Of a DNA stretch of 43,806 nt, positions 1 through 7,685 are shown in pieces; position 1 is the stretch's first letter; each line of letters opens with the position of its first letter. The notes beneath the pieces are model-generated. The model made no database searches. It was given only the letters and a program-made list of their open reading frames with translations, and was not told the DNA's origin. Origin of the DNA: Hyphomicrobium sp. (GTDB taxonomy: Bacteria; Pseudomonadota; Alphaproteobacteria; Rhizobiales; Hyphomicrobiaceae); contig JABFRT010000032.1 in the NCBI GenBank assembly GCA_013141015.1, positions 1 through 43,806 on the forward strand, in the 5' to 3' direction. The translations under genes and the position numbers were made by a program.

Positions 1-651
1 CGCCAACTGGCAGACGAGAAGAAAAAGCGTGTTTACGTGTTCTGCGAGGATGTCGCCGCGTCGGGGCGGTTATTTCCTGGCCATTGCGGGCGATGAAATC
101 TATGCCGACCCCGTCGTCCATCGTCGGCTCCATCGGCGTCATCTCGTCGGGCTTCGGCGGCTTTGTAGACGCCATCGACAAGCTCGGCATCGAGCGGCGC
201 GTTTACGGCGGGCTTGAACAAAGAGCACGCTCGATCCGTTCCTGCCTGAGAAGGCCGAAGACGTGGCGCGGCTTAAGGCGCTGCGGCTCGATGTCCTGAC
301 GTGTTTATCGGCTTCGTCAAAGAGCGGCGCCTCGGCAAGCTCAAAGCGCCTGACGCCGAACCTTCTCCAGGCGCGTTCTGGGCCGGTGCCAAAGCCGCTG
401 ACTTCGGCCTGATCGACGGCATATCGGACGTGCGCTTTCAAAATGCGCGAGGGTGCGCACGGCGACAAGGTCGCTTTGCGCGTGTTCGAACCTGAAAACC
501 GGGTTTGCTCGGCGGATGCGCAAATTGTCGAGCACGGCGGGTGGGCATTGCCCTCCATTGTGTCAACGGACGGTGTTGGCCTTGCTTTCGCCAGCGATCT
601 GGTGTCGGCTATCGAAGCGCGCGCGCTGTGTGGTGGCGTTTCGGGCTTTAG
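1..651 (+). pseudogene. Decayed S49 family peptidase (SohB/SppA-like), 5' end outside window
   Basis: S49 peptidases are membrane-associated serine proteases that cut leftover signal peptides. The similarity is spread over all three forward frames: VYVFCEDVAASG in frame 1, GGYFLAIAGDEIYADP in frame 2 (the catalytic-Ser region SGGY spans this switch near base 65), SSIVGSIGVISSGFGG in frame 3 from about 113, LDPFLPEKAEDVARLK in frame 2 from 230, FIGFVKERRLGKLKAPDAE in frame 1 from 301, GDKVALRVFEPENR in frame 2 from about 443, and a natural-looking end WWRFGL-stop in frame 1 at 631–651. That makes at least six frame changes in 650 bases, so no functional product is possible as written. S49 genes are often found just upstream of glyQ in alphaproteobacteria. 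Either a true pseudogene or a stretch of poor consensus sequence would explain this; the frame changes stop abruptly before glyQ. Confidence 0.8.
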
Positions 652-706
652 GCCCAGCCTTTTGTGCCGCCCACACCCTTATGAGCCCAGCCTGAGGACG
701 AAACGG

Positions 707-933
707 ATGCCGCCTCTCGTATTTCTCGCTGTCGCTGGCGCCGGGTGCTGCCGGCTATAGGTTGTTTTCAAGCTGATCGCCCAGGCGCAAACGCCGAACC
801 AGTCAGAGGCAGACCGCGTCCGCCGCGAAGGCCAGAGGCGCAAACCGTGCCGCCGGCACCACGCGGGACCTCGGCGAACTCGGAATGGGACGAAAAGGTA
901 GAAGCGTCTACAAGCCAAAATCCTGGCGTCTGA
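707..933 (+). pseudogene. Frameshifted small gene between the S49 gene and glyQ
   Basis: Starting at ATG 707 the frame reads MPPLVFLAVAGAG and then stops. The continuation appears in other frames as AAGYRLF, then KLIAQAQTPNQSEADRVRRE (from about 769), then QTVPPAP (about 840), and finally VYKPKSWR (about 910). Put together, these give a short protein with one N-terminal hydrophobic segment and a charged tail, which is typical of the small unnamed gene that lies between the S49 peptidase and glyQ. At least three indels separate the pieces. I infer the original product only from the continuity of the pieces; its function is unknown. Confidence 0.55.
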
Positions 934-983
934 CAGCCGTTTCAGCCAAACATTTCCGCCGATTTGGGCCAGCGATATGGGGC

Positions 984-1011
984 GTGACACGAGGGTCCGA
1001 ACGCGTATAGT
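984..1011 (+). promoter_or_regulatory. Probable sigma-70 type promoter of glyQ
   Basis: GTGACA at 984–989 and TATAGT at 1006–1011 are separated by 16 bases and match -35 and -10 boxes closely. Transcription would begin near 1018. That excludes the longest possible glyQ start (977) and supports the ATG at 1034 or 1046. Confidence 0.5.
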
Positions 1012-1033
1012 GCGGCAGAATTCAAACCCGTAC

Positions 1034-2044
1034 ATGAGCGCCCGTATGCCAACCCTCGCGGCCAGTAAGTCTCCGGCCAAATCATCTCCTGTAGCTCCCA
1101 CCCTCCGCCCGAAAGAGTCATTCCAGGATCTGATCCTGACGCTGCAACAGTTCTGGGGCGCGCAAGGCTGCGTGATTTTGCAGCCCTATGACATGGAGGT
1201 CGGCGCCGGAACCTTCCATCCAGCAACCACCTTGCGCGCGTTGGGCCCCAAGCCCTGGGCCGCCGCTTACGTGCAGCCATCGCGCCGCCCGAAAGATGGC
1301 CGCTATGGCGAAAACCCCAACCGCCTGCAGCACTATTATCAGTTCCAAGTAATCATGAAGCCGTCACCGGCCAACATCCAGGAACTGTATCTCGCATCGC
1401 TCGACGCCATTGGCATCGACACGGCGAATAACGACATCCGCTTCGTCGAAGACGATTGGGAAAGCCCAACGCTTGGCGCCTGGGGTCTCGGCTGGGAAGT
1501 CTGGTGCAACGGCATGGAAGTCTCGCAGTTCACTTACTTCCAGCAAGTTGGCGGCTTTGATTGCAATCCGGTTGCCGGCGAAATCACTTACGGGCTTGAG
1601 CGTCTGGCCATGTACGTGCAGGGCGTCGACCGCGTGTTCGATTTGAATTTCAACGGCCGCACCGACGCGCGCCGCTTGAACTATGGCGATGTGTTCCTGC
1701 AAGCCGAACGCGAATATTCGCGCCACAACTTCGAGCACGCCAACACCGATATGCTGTTGCAGCACTTCAAAGACGCGGAAGCCGAGTGCCAATCGCTCCT
1801 GGAGAAGGGCTGGGGCGCGCCTTCCGGCCGGCTCCCTGCAGGGGAGTCGGAAGGCGCAAACAAAATGCATCTTATGGCCCTGCCTGCCTACGACCAGTGC
1901 ATCAAAGCTAGCCACGTCTTCAACTTGCTCGACGCGCGCGGCGTGATCTCGGTGACGGAACGTCAAAGCTATATTCTGCGCGTGCGCGAGCTGGCCAAAG
2001 CCTGCTGCGCCGCGTGGCTCACCACTGATGGAGGACGCGCATGA
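1034..2044 (+). CDS. glyQ: Glycine--tRNA ligase alpha subunit
   Basis: The alpha subunit of the heterotetrameric bacterial GlyRS carries the class II catalytic core that activates glycine; it works with the beta subunit encoded at 3625–5952. Family sequence is clear throughout: [105 protein letters not shown] and the C-terminal [21 protein letters not shown]. The start at 1034 is chosen because the likely promoter overlaps the earlier ATG at 977; ATG 1046 is also possible. The oddity is a 16-codon stretch (1817–1864, [16 protein letters not shown]) just before LPAYDQ, which is a palindromic repeat element read in frame. This site is a short variable loop in the family, so activity is probably kept. 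The stop overlaps the next start (ATGA). Confidence 0.97.
   Translation: MSARMPTLAASKSPAKSSPVAPTLRPKESFQDLILTLQQFWGAQGCVILQPYDMEVGAGTFHPATTLRALGPKPWAAAYVQPSRRPKDGRYGENPNRLQHYYQFQVIMKPSPANIQELYLASLDAIGIDTANNDIRFVEDDWESPTLGAWGLGWEVWCNGMEVSQFTYFQQVGGFDCNPVAGEITYGLERLAMYVQGVDRVFDLNFNGRTDARRLNYGDVFLQAEREYSRHNFEHANTDMLLQHFKDAEAECQSLLEKGWGAPSGRLPAGESEGANKMHLMALPAYDQCIKASHVFNLLDARGVISVTERQSYILRVRELAKACCAAWLTTDGGRA
1816..1865 (+). repeat. Palindromic element copy A, inside glyQ in frame
   Basis: Outer arms GCGCCTTC (1817–1824) and GAAGGCGC (1850–1857) enclose an unpaired CGGC (1825–1828) and inner arms CGGCTCCC (1829–1836) and GGGAGTCG (1842–1849), with a short TGCAG loop. One inner pair is G opposite T. 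The 3' tail is A-rich (AAACAAAA). The 50 bases match 41151–41200 with one difference (T at 1837, C at 41172). It is read as exactly 16 sense codons in glyQ. Confidence 0.9.
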
Positions 2045-2325
2045 ACCAGGAATTGATCGCCGGACTTGTCGCGCTCGGCGTGCCGCTGTTCGCTGTCGGC
2101 TATTTGATGCTGCGCCGGAACGCCGGCGTGTTCCGCATGTTCGTTGCGATGCTGCTGATTGGCCTTGGCTACCTGACGGCAACTGGCGCGATGAACGACA
2201 TCGGCCGCAAGGTCATGGGAACGTACGGCCTGCCACCGCTGCCGCCGGTCCCTGCCGCCGCCCCAGCTGCACCCGCGCCTGCCGCTGCTCCGGCCACGAC
2301 AACCTCTCCCGGTGCAGCCCGTTAA
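2041..2325 (+). CDS. Small membrane protein of the gly operon
   Basis: This 94-residue protein has two hydrophobic segments (about residues 5–22 and 30–50, around [20 protein letters not shown] and [18 protein letters not shown]) followed by an Ala/Pro-rich tail from about residue 64. Its ATG overlaps the glyQ stop codon by four bases, so translation is probably coupled. A small membrane protein between glyQ and glyS is common in alphaproteobacteria, but I know of no assigned function. The low-complexity tail is probably flexible. It would normally be followed directly by glyS; here the Fic gene intervenes. Confidence 0.75.
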   Translation: MNQELIAGLVALGVPLFAVGYLMLRRNAGVFRMFVAMLLIGLGYLTATGAMNDIGRKVMGTYGLPPLPPVPAAAPAAPAPAAAPATTTSPGAAR

Positions 2326-2329
2326 GTGG

Positions 2330-2429
2330 GCAAACGGTGTCAAAGTGCTGGTTTGTACGCTAAGTCGAAGTTGTGCAAACTCAAACTCTAGGTTTGTATC
2401 TAACTGCAAACCTAACAGTTCCGTTTGTA
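2330..2429. promoter_or_regulatory. Alternating GCAAAC / GTTTGTA half-site array before the Fic gene
   Basis: Six related half-sites alternate in 100 bases: GCAAAC at 2330, 2375 and 2406, and GTTTGTA at 2351, 2392 and 2423. The central pair forms a perfect 8-base inverted repeat, TAGGTTTG (2389–2396) and CAAACCTA (2407–2414), with a 10-base spacer. The stretch is AT-rich compared with its flanks and lies directly ahead of the Fic start at 2463. I infer an operator region, perhaps bound by the winged-helix C-terminus of the Fic protein itself; no regulator gene is adjacent. Confidence 0.55.
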
Positions 2430-2462
2430 CCAAAATCGCAAAACATACAATCTAGTAGTCCA

Positions 2463-3621
2463 ATGAAAACTCACGATTTCGCCCAATCTCCAAGCGGCCG
2501 GTTGGTACCCACAATTGGTGGGCGCCATGCATATGTGCCGAATGATCTGCCACCAAAAATCGAAATCGCATCATTGGTTAACAAACTTTCATCAGCCAAC
2601 CTTGCGCTTGGTGAGTTGAATGGGATCGCAAAGGACACTAAGAATCCTTACCTTCTGATCCGACCGCTGCAGGTCAAAGGAAGCGCTGACTTCATCTCTC
2701 ATGGAGGGAACCTACGCAACAGCTGATGATCTGTTGTTGGCAGATGCAGGCTTTGAGGGAAGTGAACTGGCATCTGACGCTCGCGAGGTCAGCAACTATG
2801 CTCGTGCGTTGAGGGAGGCTACCAAGTCGCTTGCGGACTTACCGTTGTGCTTGAGGACAATACGGAATGCACATGCTGAATTACTTAGAGGTGTTGCTCC
2901 AAACAGAGGAGCAACGGTGCGACCCGGTGAGTTCAAGCATGACCAAAATTGGATCGGTACTACGAACAAGATCAGCGACGCGAGATTTATTCCACCACCT
3001 GCGGCAGAGGCGCAGGAGGCAATGGGGCAGCTTGAAAAATACATTCAGCGGGAAACTCGCGAGGATACACCTGTCCTGCTCGACTCCGCACTAATCCATT
3101 ATCAGTTTGAAGCAATTCATCCTTTTTCAGATGGGAACGGGCGTGTAGGACGAATGCTTATCACGCTGCATCTGACGGAGCGAGGAGCGCTAAAAGCACC
3201 GCTGCTATACATGAGCCCATACTTAGAAGCTCACAAGCAAACTTACATCGACTTAATGTATAGCGTGTCGAAGTTCGGCAATTGGATCGAGTGGGTAGAC
3301 TTTTATCTCACGGCCGTTCTCGAAACATGTAAGGAGACCGTTCGAACCGCAGACAGGCTTTCCGAATTGCGGGATCAAACGAAGGAGAAACTGCGAGCCA
3401 GCGGAAGATCTGCCGGATTGCTGCTTCTCGCAGATTACATATTCCTGCATCCAGTGTTCTCCATCCCTCAGCTTGCAGAATATCTCTCCGTTACGTATCG
3501 ATCTGCGCAGGCGAATATCGAGGTGGCTATGGAAGCCGGAGTGCTGAGGTTGGTTCCAAAGACAACACAGCCGAAATACTATGTCGCACCACAGGTTATG
3601 AAAGTGATCTTTGAAAGTTAG
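2463..3621 (+). pseudogene. Fic family protein, split by a one-base frameshift
   Basis: Fic enzymes usually transfer AMP to protein hydroxyls. The 5' part (ATG 2463 to about 2680) encodes the Fic N-terminal region (RLVPTIGGRHAYVPNDLPP .. LLIRPLQVK). An extra A near 2679–2681 then shifts the frame; deleting it would give LQVKEALTSSLMEGTYAT, restoring the inhibitory helix motif SxxxEG. The remaining ORF, 2701–3621 (306 aa), starts at MEGTYAT and carries the complete catalytic motif HPFSDGNGRVGR (residues 140–151 of that ORF) and a C-terminal winged-helix-like segment (SIPQLAEYLSVTYRSAQANI). So the catalytic half is intact, while the N-terminal domain and the Ser of the inhibitory motif are cut off. 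Codon use is AT-richer than the flanks, which suggests transfer into the operon. A sequencing error is the main alternative. glyS starts three bases after this stop. Confidence 0.85.
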
Positions 3622-3624
3622 TCT

Positions 3625-5952
3625 ATGTCAGAACTTCTCCTTGAACTGTTTTCCGAAGAAATCCCGGCCCGCATGCAGGTCAAGGCGGCGGACGATTTGC
3701 GCCGCCTGGTCAGCGAAGGCTTGAAAGCCCGCGGGCTTGAGACGGGCGAGGCCAAAAGTTTTTCAACGCCGCGCCGCTTGGCGCTGGTGATCGCAAAGGT
3801 GCCAGCCAAATCACCGGCCATTTCAGAAGAAAAGAAGGGCCCGCGCGTCGGCGCGCCGGAACAAGCGGTCGCCGGATTTCTCAAATCCGCCGGCCTCGCG
3901 GCGCTGTCTGACGCCGAGATCGTCAAGGACGACAAGAAGGGCGACTACTACGTCGCGAAAATTGAAAAAGCCGGCCGCCCCGCCGCTGACATCATCGCGG
4001 AAACGGTGCTCGACGTGATGCACAAATTCCCGTGGCCGAAAGCCATGCGCTGGGGCTCAGAACCGTTCCAGTGGGTGCGCCCGCTGCAATCGATCATCTG
4101 CTTGCTCGGTGGCAAAGTCGTGCCGCTCAATATCGCGGGCATCGAAAGCAGCAATGAAACGCGCGGCCACCGCTTCCTTGGGCCAGAGACGTTCAAGGTC
4201 AAAGATTTTGCCGATTATCAAGATAAGCTCGAAAAGCATCATGTGATGTTAGACCCCGCGCGCCGCGTCGCGTCGATTGGCGGGCAGGCGCTGGCGCTGG
4301 CCAAGACAGCCAAGCTCGAACTGGTCGAAGATGAAGCACTGCTCAATGAAAACGCTGGCCTAAACGAATGGCCCACCGTGTTAATCGGCACGTTCGATAC
4401 GGCGTTCCTCGATGTGCCGGGTGAATGCCTGACGACGTCGATGAAGGCTCATCAGAAGTGTTTTTCGCTGCGCGATCCGAAAACCAAAAAGCTCGCCAAC
4501 AAGTTCTTGATGGTCTCGAACCTGATCGCCAAGGATGGCGGCGATCTGATTACGGCTGGCAATGAAAAGGTCATCCGCGCGCGTCTGTCAGACGCCAAGT
4601 TCTTCTGGGACCAGGACTTGAAGAAGCCACTTGACGAAATGGCGAGCCAACTGCGCGGCATCACGTTCCACGAAAAGCTCGGCAGCCAGTGGGAGCGTGT
4701 GCAGCGCGTCGAGGAACTCGCCTTCCAGATCGCGGGCGCGGTTGACGCGAACCCCGAAGATTCCCGCCGCGCCGCCCAAATCTGCAAAGCCGATCTCGTG
4801 TCTGGCATGGTCGGCGAATTCCCTGAGCTGCAAGGTTTGATGGGCCGCTACTACGCCGAACGCGCGGGCGCGAAGCCTGAAATCGCGCGCGCCATTGAAC
4901 TGCACTACAAGCCGAAAGGCCCGACCGACGTGGTGCCGCGCGAAGACGCCGGCGACAGCGTCGCCATTGCCGTCGCGCTCGCCGACAAACTCGATACGCT
5001 TGTGGGCTTCTGGGCCATCAACGAAAAGCCGACCGGGTCCGGCGACCCCTACCAGCTCCGCCGCGCCGCCCTCGGCGTGATCCGCATCGTGATCGAGAAT
5101 GATCTCAGGGTGCCGTTGGGAAAATGGTTCGAAAAACACGTTTCTAACTACGTATTTCCCGCTTCAAATCCGGGGCGCTCGTCCGGTTCTGTCTTCTGGG
5201 TAGAAATGGACAGACGTGATCGCGGAGGGCGGGCGGTGCGTGTAGAAAATGCAACGCAGTTTTCTGCTCCTCCGGATTGGGCAGAAAAAGTTGTACGGCA
5301 TCCAAGTTTTCTGGGGCCAGCGGATTGGGGTGATCCGCTAGATTCAAAGAGTGCGGTATTGGATGTTGATATCCGAAAATACCTAGGTGAAATGCTGTGT
5401 GTTTTTGATTTGCCCACTTTGATATCACGTGACCTCCTCTCCTTCTTCGCCGACCGCCTCAAAGTCTTCCTCAAAGACCAGGGAAAGCGCCACGATCTGA
5501 TCGACGCGGTGTTCTCGCTCGGCGGCCAAGATGACCTGGCGCTCATCGTCAAGCGTGTCGATGCCTTGGACGCATTCCTCACGACAGACGACGGTGCCAA
5601 CCTGCTGGCCGGCGTCAAGCGCGCCGCCAACATCCTCTCAATCGAGGAAAAGAAGGACAAGAAATCCTACGCCGGCAGCTACGATCTCAAACTGCTCAAA
5701 GAGAACGAAGAAGTCGCGCTTGCCGCAAAGATCGAAGAGATCAAGCAGGACACGGTCGCGGCCATCAACGTCGAAAACTTCGCTGGCGCCATGCGCGCGC
5801 TCGCTGAATTGCGCGCACCCGTTGACGCATTCTTCGACAAGATCCTGGTCAATGACGCGGACCCGAAAATCCGCGAAAACCGGTTGCGCATGTTGTCCGA
5901 AATCCGCGCCACCACATTGACGGTCGCCGACTTCTCCAAAATCGCGGGTTGA
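3625..5952 (+). CDS. glyS: Glycine--tRNA ligase beta subunit, with an AT-rich internal expansion
   Basis: The beta subunit binds tRNA-Gly for the alpha subunit. The 775 residues open with the family signature ELLLELFSEEIPARMQ and include FSTPRRLALVI, PKAMRWG, NEWPTVLIGTFD, FFWDQDLKKPL, an HD-like region (DAGDSVAIAVALADKLDTL, GSGDPYQLRRAALG) and a C-terminal DALR-type anticodon-binding region (AGAMRALAELRAPVDAFFDKIL). Between NDLRVPLG (about 5100–5125) and DLLSFFADRLKVFLKDQG (from 5431) lies a segment of about 100 residues, AT-richer and using codons such as CTA that are rare nearby; family members usually have a much shorter linker here. It stays in frame. The start is three bases after the Fic stop and has only a weak ribosome-binding site, so translation may be coupled to the frameshifted upstream gene or rely on a poor initiation site. 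Confidence 0.96.
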   Translation: MSELLLELFSEEIPARMQVKAADDLRRLVSEGLKARGLETGEAKSFSTPRRLALVIAKVPAKSPAISEEKKGPRVGAPEQAVAGFLKSAGLAALSDAEIVKDDKKGDYYVAKIEKAGRPAADIIAETVLDVMHKFPWPKAMRWGSEPFQWVRPLQSIICLLGGKVVPLNIAGIESSNETRGHRFLGPETFKVKDFADYQDKLEKHHVMLDPARRVASIGGQALALAKTAKLELVEDEALLNENAGLNEWPTVLIGTFDTAFLDVPGECLTTSMKAHQKCFSLRDPKTKKLANKFLMVSNLIAKDGGDLITAGNEKVIRARLSDAKFFWDQDLKKPLDEMASQLRGITFHEKLGSQWERVQRVEELAFQIAGAVDANPEDSRRAAQICKADLVSGMVGEFPELQGLMGRYYAERAGAKPEIARAIELHYKPKGPTDVVPREDAGDSVAIAVALADKLDTLVGFWAINEKPTGSGDPYQLRRAALGVIRIVIENDLRVPLGKWFEKHVSNYVFPASNPGRSSGSVFWVEMDRRDRGGRAVRVENATQFSAPPDWAEKVVRHPSFLGPADWGDPLDSKSAVLDVDIRKYLGEMLCVFDLPTLISRDLLSFFADRLKVFLKDQGKRHDLIDAVFSLGGQDDLALIVKRVDALDAFLTTDDGANLLAGVKRAANILSIEEKKDKKSYAGSYDLKLLKENEEVALAAKIEEIKQDTVAAINVENFAGAMRALAELRAPVDAFFDKILVNDADPKIRENRLRMLSEIRATTLTVADFSKIAG

Positions 5953-5986
5953 GGCACACGCTGCGCACCACTCTCTCCCCATTGTC

Positions 5987-6062
5987 ATCCCGGCGTCGCG
6001 GCACGCGATCGTGCGGCACGCACGACAGGCCGGGACCCAGACAGGCTTCCCCGCAGGGAATG
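5987..6062. repeat. Intergenic hairpin repeat (TCCCGGC..GCCGGGA type)
   Basis: TCCCGGC at 5988–5994 pairs with GCCGGGA at 6029–6035, with an inner GTGC..GCAC pairing. This is the outline of a dispersed repeat often seen near alphaproteobacterial gene ends. It follows the glyS stop and precedes the IS element. Confidence 0.6.
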
Positions 6063-6137
6063 TCGCGTATTGTGCTGCGGCCTCAATGAGGCTCACCGTA
6101 ACGGTCACTAAGTTGATGTTTGACTGGATCCCCTAAG

Positions 6138-7163
6138 TTCACAAACGAAGTGCAACACCTTGTGGGTGAGGTGTTGCCATGGGAACCGCCTACAAACAAC
6201 TGTCACTTGAGGACCGGTGCCAGATTGCCCGTCTTCACCAAGACGGGTGTTCGATCCGCAAAATCGCGGCAAGTTTGGATCGCGCGCCATCGACGATTGC
6301 TCGCGAACTGAAGCGCAACACCGGCCGCAAGGTCGGCTACAAACCGGCCTACGCCAGCGAACAAACCAAAGCCCGGCGCTGGAAGGGCTCAAAGCTCGAA
6401 CGTCAGTAGGCGTTGCGCCAAGATGTCCTTGCCCGCCTGACCGCCGGGTGGTCGCCCGAGCAAATCGTTTAGCCGCATGGCGCGCGACAACGGCGGTACA
6501 TCCGTCAGCTACGAAACCATCTATCGCTTCATCTATGCTGAAATTGCACGCACAAAAGACTTCTCCTGGCGGCACTATCTGCCGCGCGCAAAAAGCAAAC
6601 GCGGCTGGCGCGGGCGGCCCGGCGGAAGCCCTGCCAGCTTCATCGAAAAGCGTGTTTCCATTGATCAACGCGGCGCTGACGCCGATGATCGTGCAAACCC
6701 AGGTCATTGGGAGGCCGATCTCATGGGCTTTGCAAAATACGGCCAGAACGTCCTCGCGCTGCACGAGCGCCACTCGCGTTTTCTTATGGCAACCCGCCCG
6801 CAAAATAAAACCGCCGGTCTCATTGCACGCCATCTCGAAAGCTTGCTCGCCCCGCTGCCACCTGAACTCCGCAGATCGCTGACCTTCGATAATGGGACCG
6901 AATTTGCGCGCCACTATTGGCTGCACGAAATCGGCCTCGAAACCTTTTTCTGCGACCCATACTCGCCCTGGCAGAAGGGCGGCATCGAAAACGCTATCGG
7001 TAGGATGCGAAGGCTTCTACCGAGGAAAACCGACCTCGATACGATCTCCGAAAAGCGCTTCCTGGCCTTCATCAAGGCCTACAATCGAACGCCGCGCAAA
7101 TGCCTTGACTACAGAACGCCCGCAGAGCTTATTCTCGAAAAACTGTTGCACTTCGAATGTGAA
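6138..7163 (+). mobile_element. IS30-family insertion sequence, degenerate
   Basis: The terminal inverted repeats are visible: TTCACAAACGAAGTGCAAC at 6138–6156 and the complement of 7145–7163, TTCACATTCGAAGTGCAAC, which differ at two positions. Length is about 1.03 kb, as usual for IS30-type elements, and the single transposase gene between them has the IS30 layout. I could not define a target duplication. The right end abuts a hairpin repeat (7168–7189), which fits the known preference of IS30 elements for palindromic targets. Confidence 0.85.
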
Positions 7164-7190
7164 TCCACATCCCGGCCTTCGCCGGGATGA
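6179..7190 (+). pseudogene. IS30-family transposase, interrupted
   Basis: The N-terminal part (6179–6409) holds the IS30 helix-turn-helix region: YKQLSLEDRCQIARLHQDG and SIRKIAASLDRAPSTIAREL. It is cut by TAG at 6407–6409 and again by TAG at 6470–6472, and the frame then shifts by +1 near 6470. The C-terminal ORF (from ATG 6477) carries an intact DDE triad region: HWEADLMGF, LTFDNGTEFARH and QKGGIENAIGRMRRLLPR. The DNA-binding and catalytic parts are therefore on separate frames and the element is probably inactive unless helped in trans. The C-terminal ORF runs past the right inverted repeat and takes its stop codon at 7188–7190 from the adjacent hairpin repeat. Confidence 0.88.
7168..7189. 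repeat. Hairpin repeat abutting the right end of the IS
   Basis: ATCCCGGC (7169–7176) and GCCGGGAT (7181–7188) form a perfect 8-base stem around a CTTC loop. This is the same type as the hairpin before the IS (5987–6062). Confidence 0.65.
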
Positions 7191-7685
7191 CGGGTGTGGG
7201 AGCATGCAGCTGGTGTGATCGGCGCCTGGGATTTTGAAGATCGAATGCGGCGCGTGCCGCCCGGGCCAATTGAGTGGCCGCAGGCGTTGGCACGCGCCAT
7301 CCCCCTAACCAGCATCTCAGGTTTGCGTTTGATTGACCGTGCTTCCGGCTTCAGTGATTTCCGGTTTGATGACCTGTGGTCAACCGCAGTTCAGCGGCAC
7401 CCAGCACTGAAAAACACAGCGAACCCAACGTCCTGAAAAATTCAAAGGGAGCTGACGCGACAGACCATCAAGCCCTCACCGGATGGCGCGACACCCCGCG
7501 GCACGCGATCCCATCAGCTCCCCTACCGTCTATTAACCAAGCCCCGCCGCTGATGATACCAGCTTCGCGGGATAGGTGTTTCTCACACACATCGCTTGAT
7601 TGATTCTGCGAAAAAATCCCGCGCGATAAAGTTATGGAAAAAAATCTGACGCTTGTTCAGAGAGCCGACTGCTATCACGCGCGCC
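7191..7685. other. Intergenic stretch between IS and mrp, no credible gene
   Basis: About 500 bases without an ORF that looks coding. A 9-base inverted repeat GGGAGCTGA (7447–7455) and TCAGCTCCC (7514–7522) flanks 58 bases that include GCGGCACGCGATC, a string also present at about 5998 upstream of the IS. This suggests repeat remnants rather than a gene. Confidence 0.5.

Noticed and set aside
2701-2780. Treating 2701 as the natural Fic start
   Set aside because: The upstream frame encodes a convincing Fic N-terminal domain that joins it after removal of one base, so the 2701 ATG is internal.
6108-6926. Long minus-strand frame across the IS
   Set aside because: It is antisense to the transposase, which has clear motifs.
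7194-7436. 80-residue ORF downstream of the IS
   Set aside because: No ribosome-binding site, no recognisable pattern, and it starts inside a hairpin repeat.
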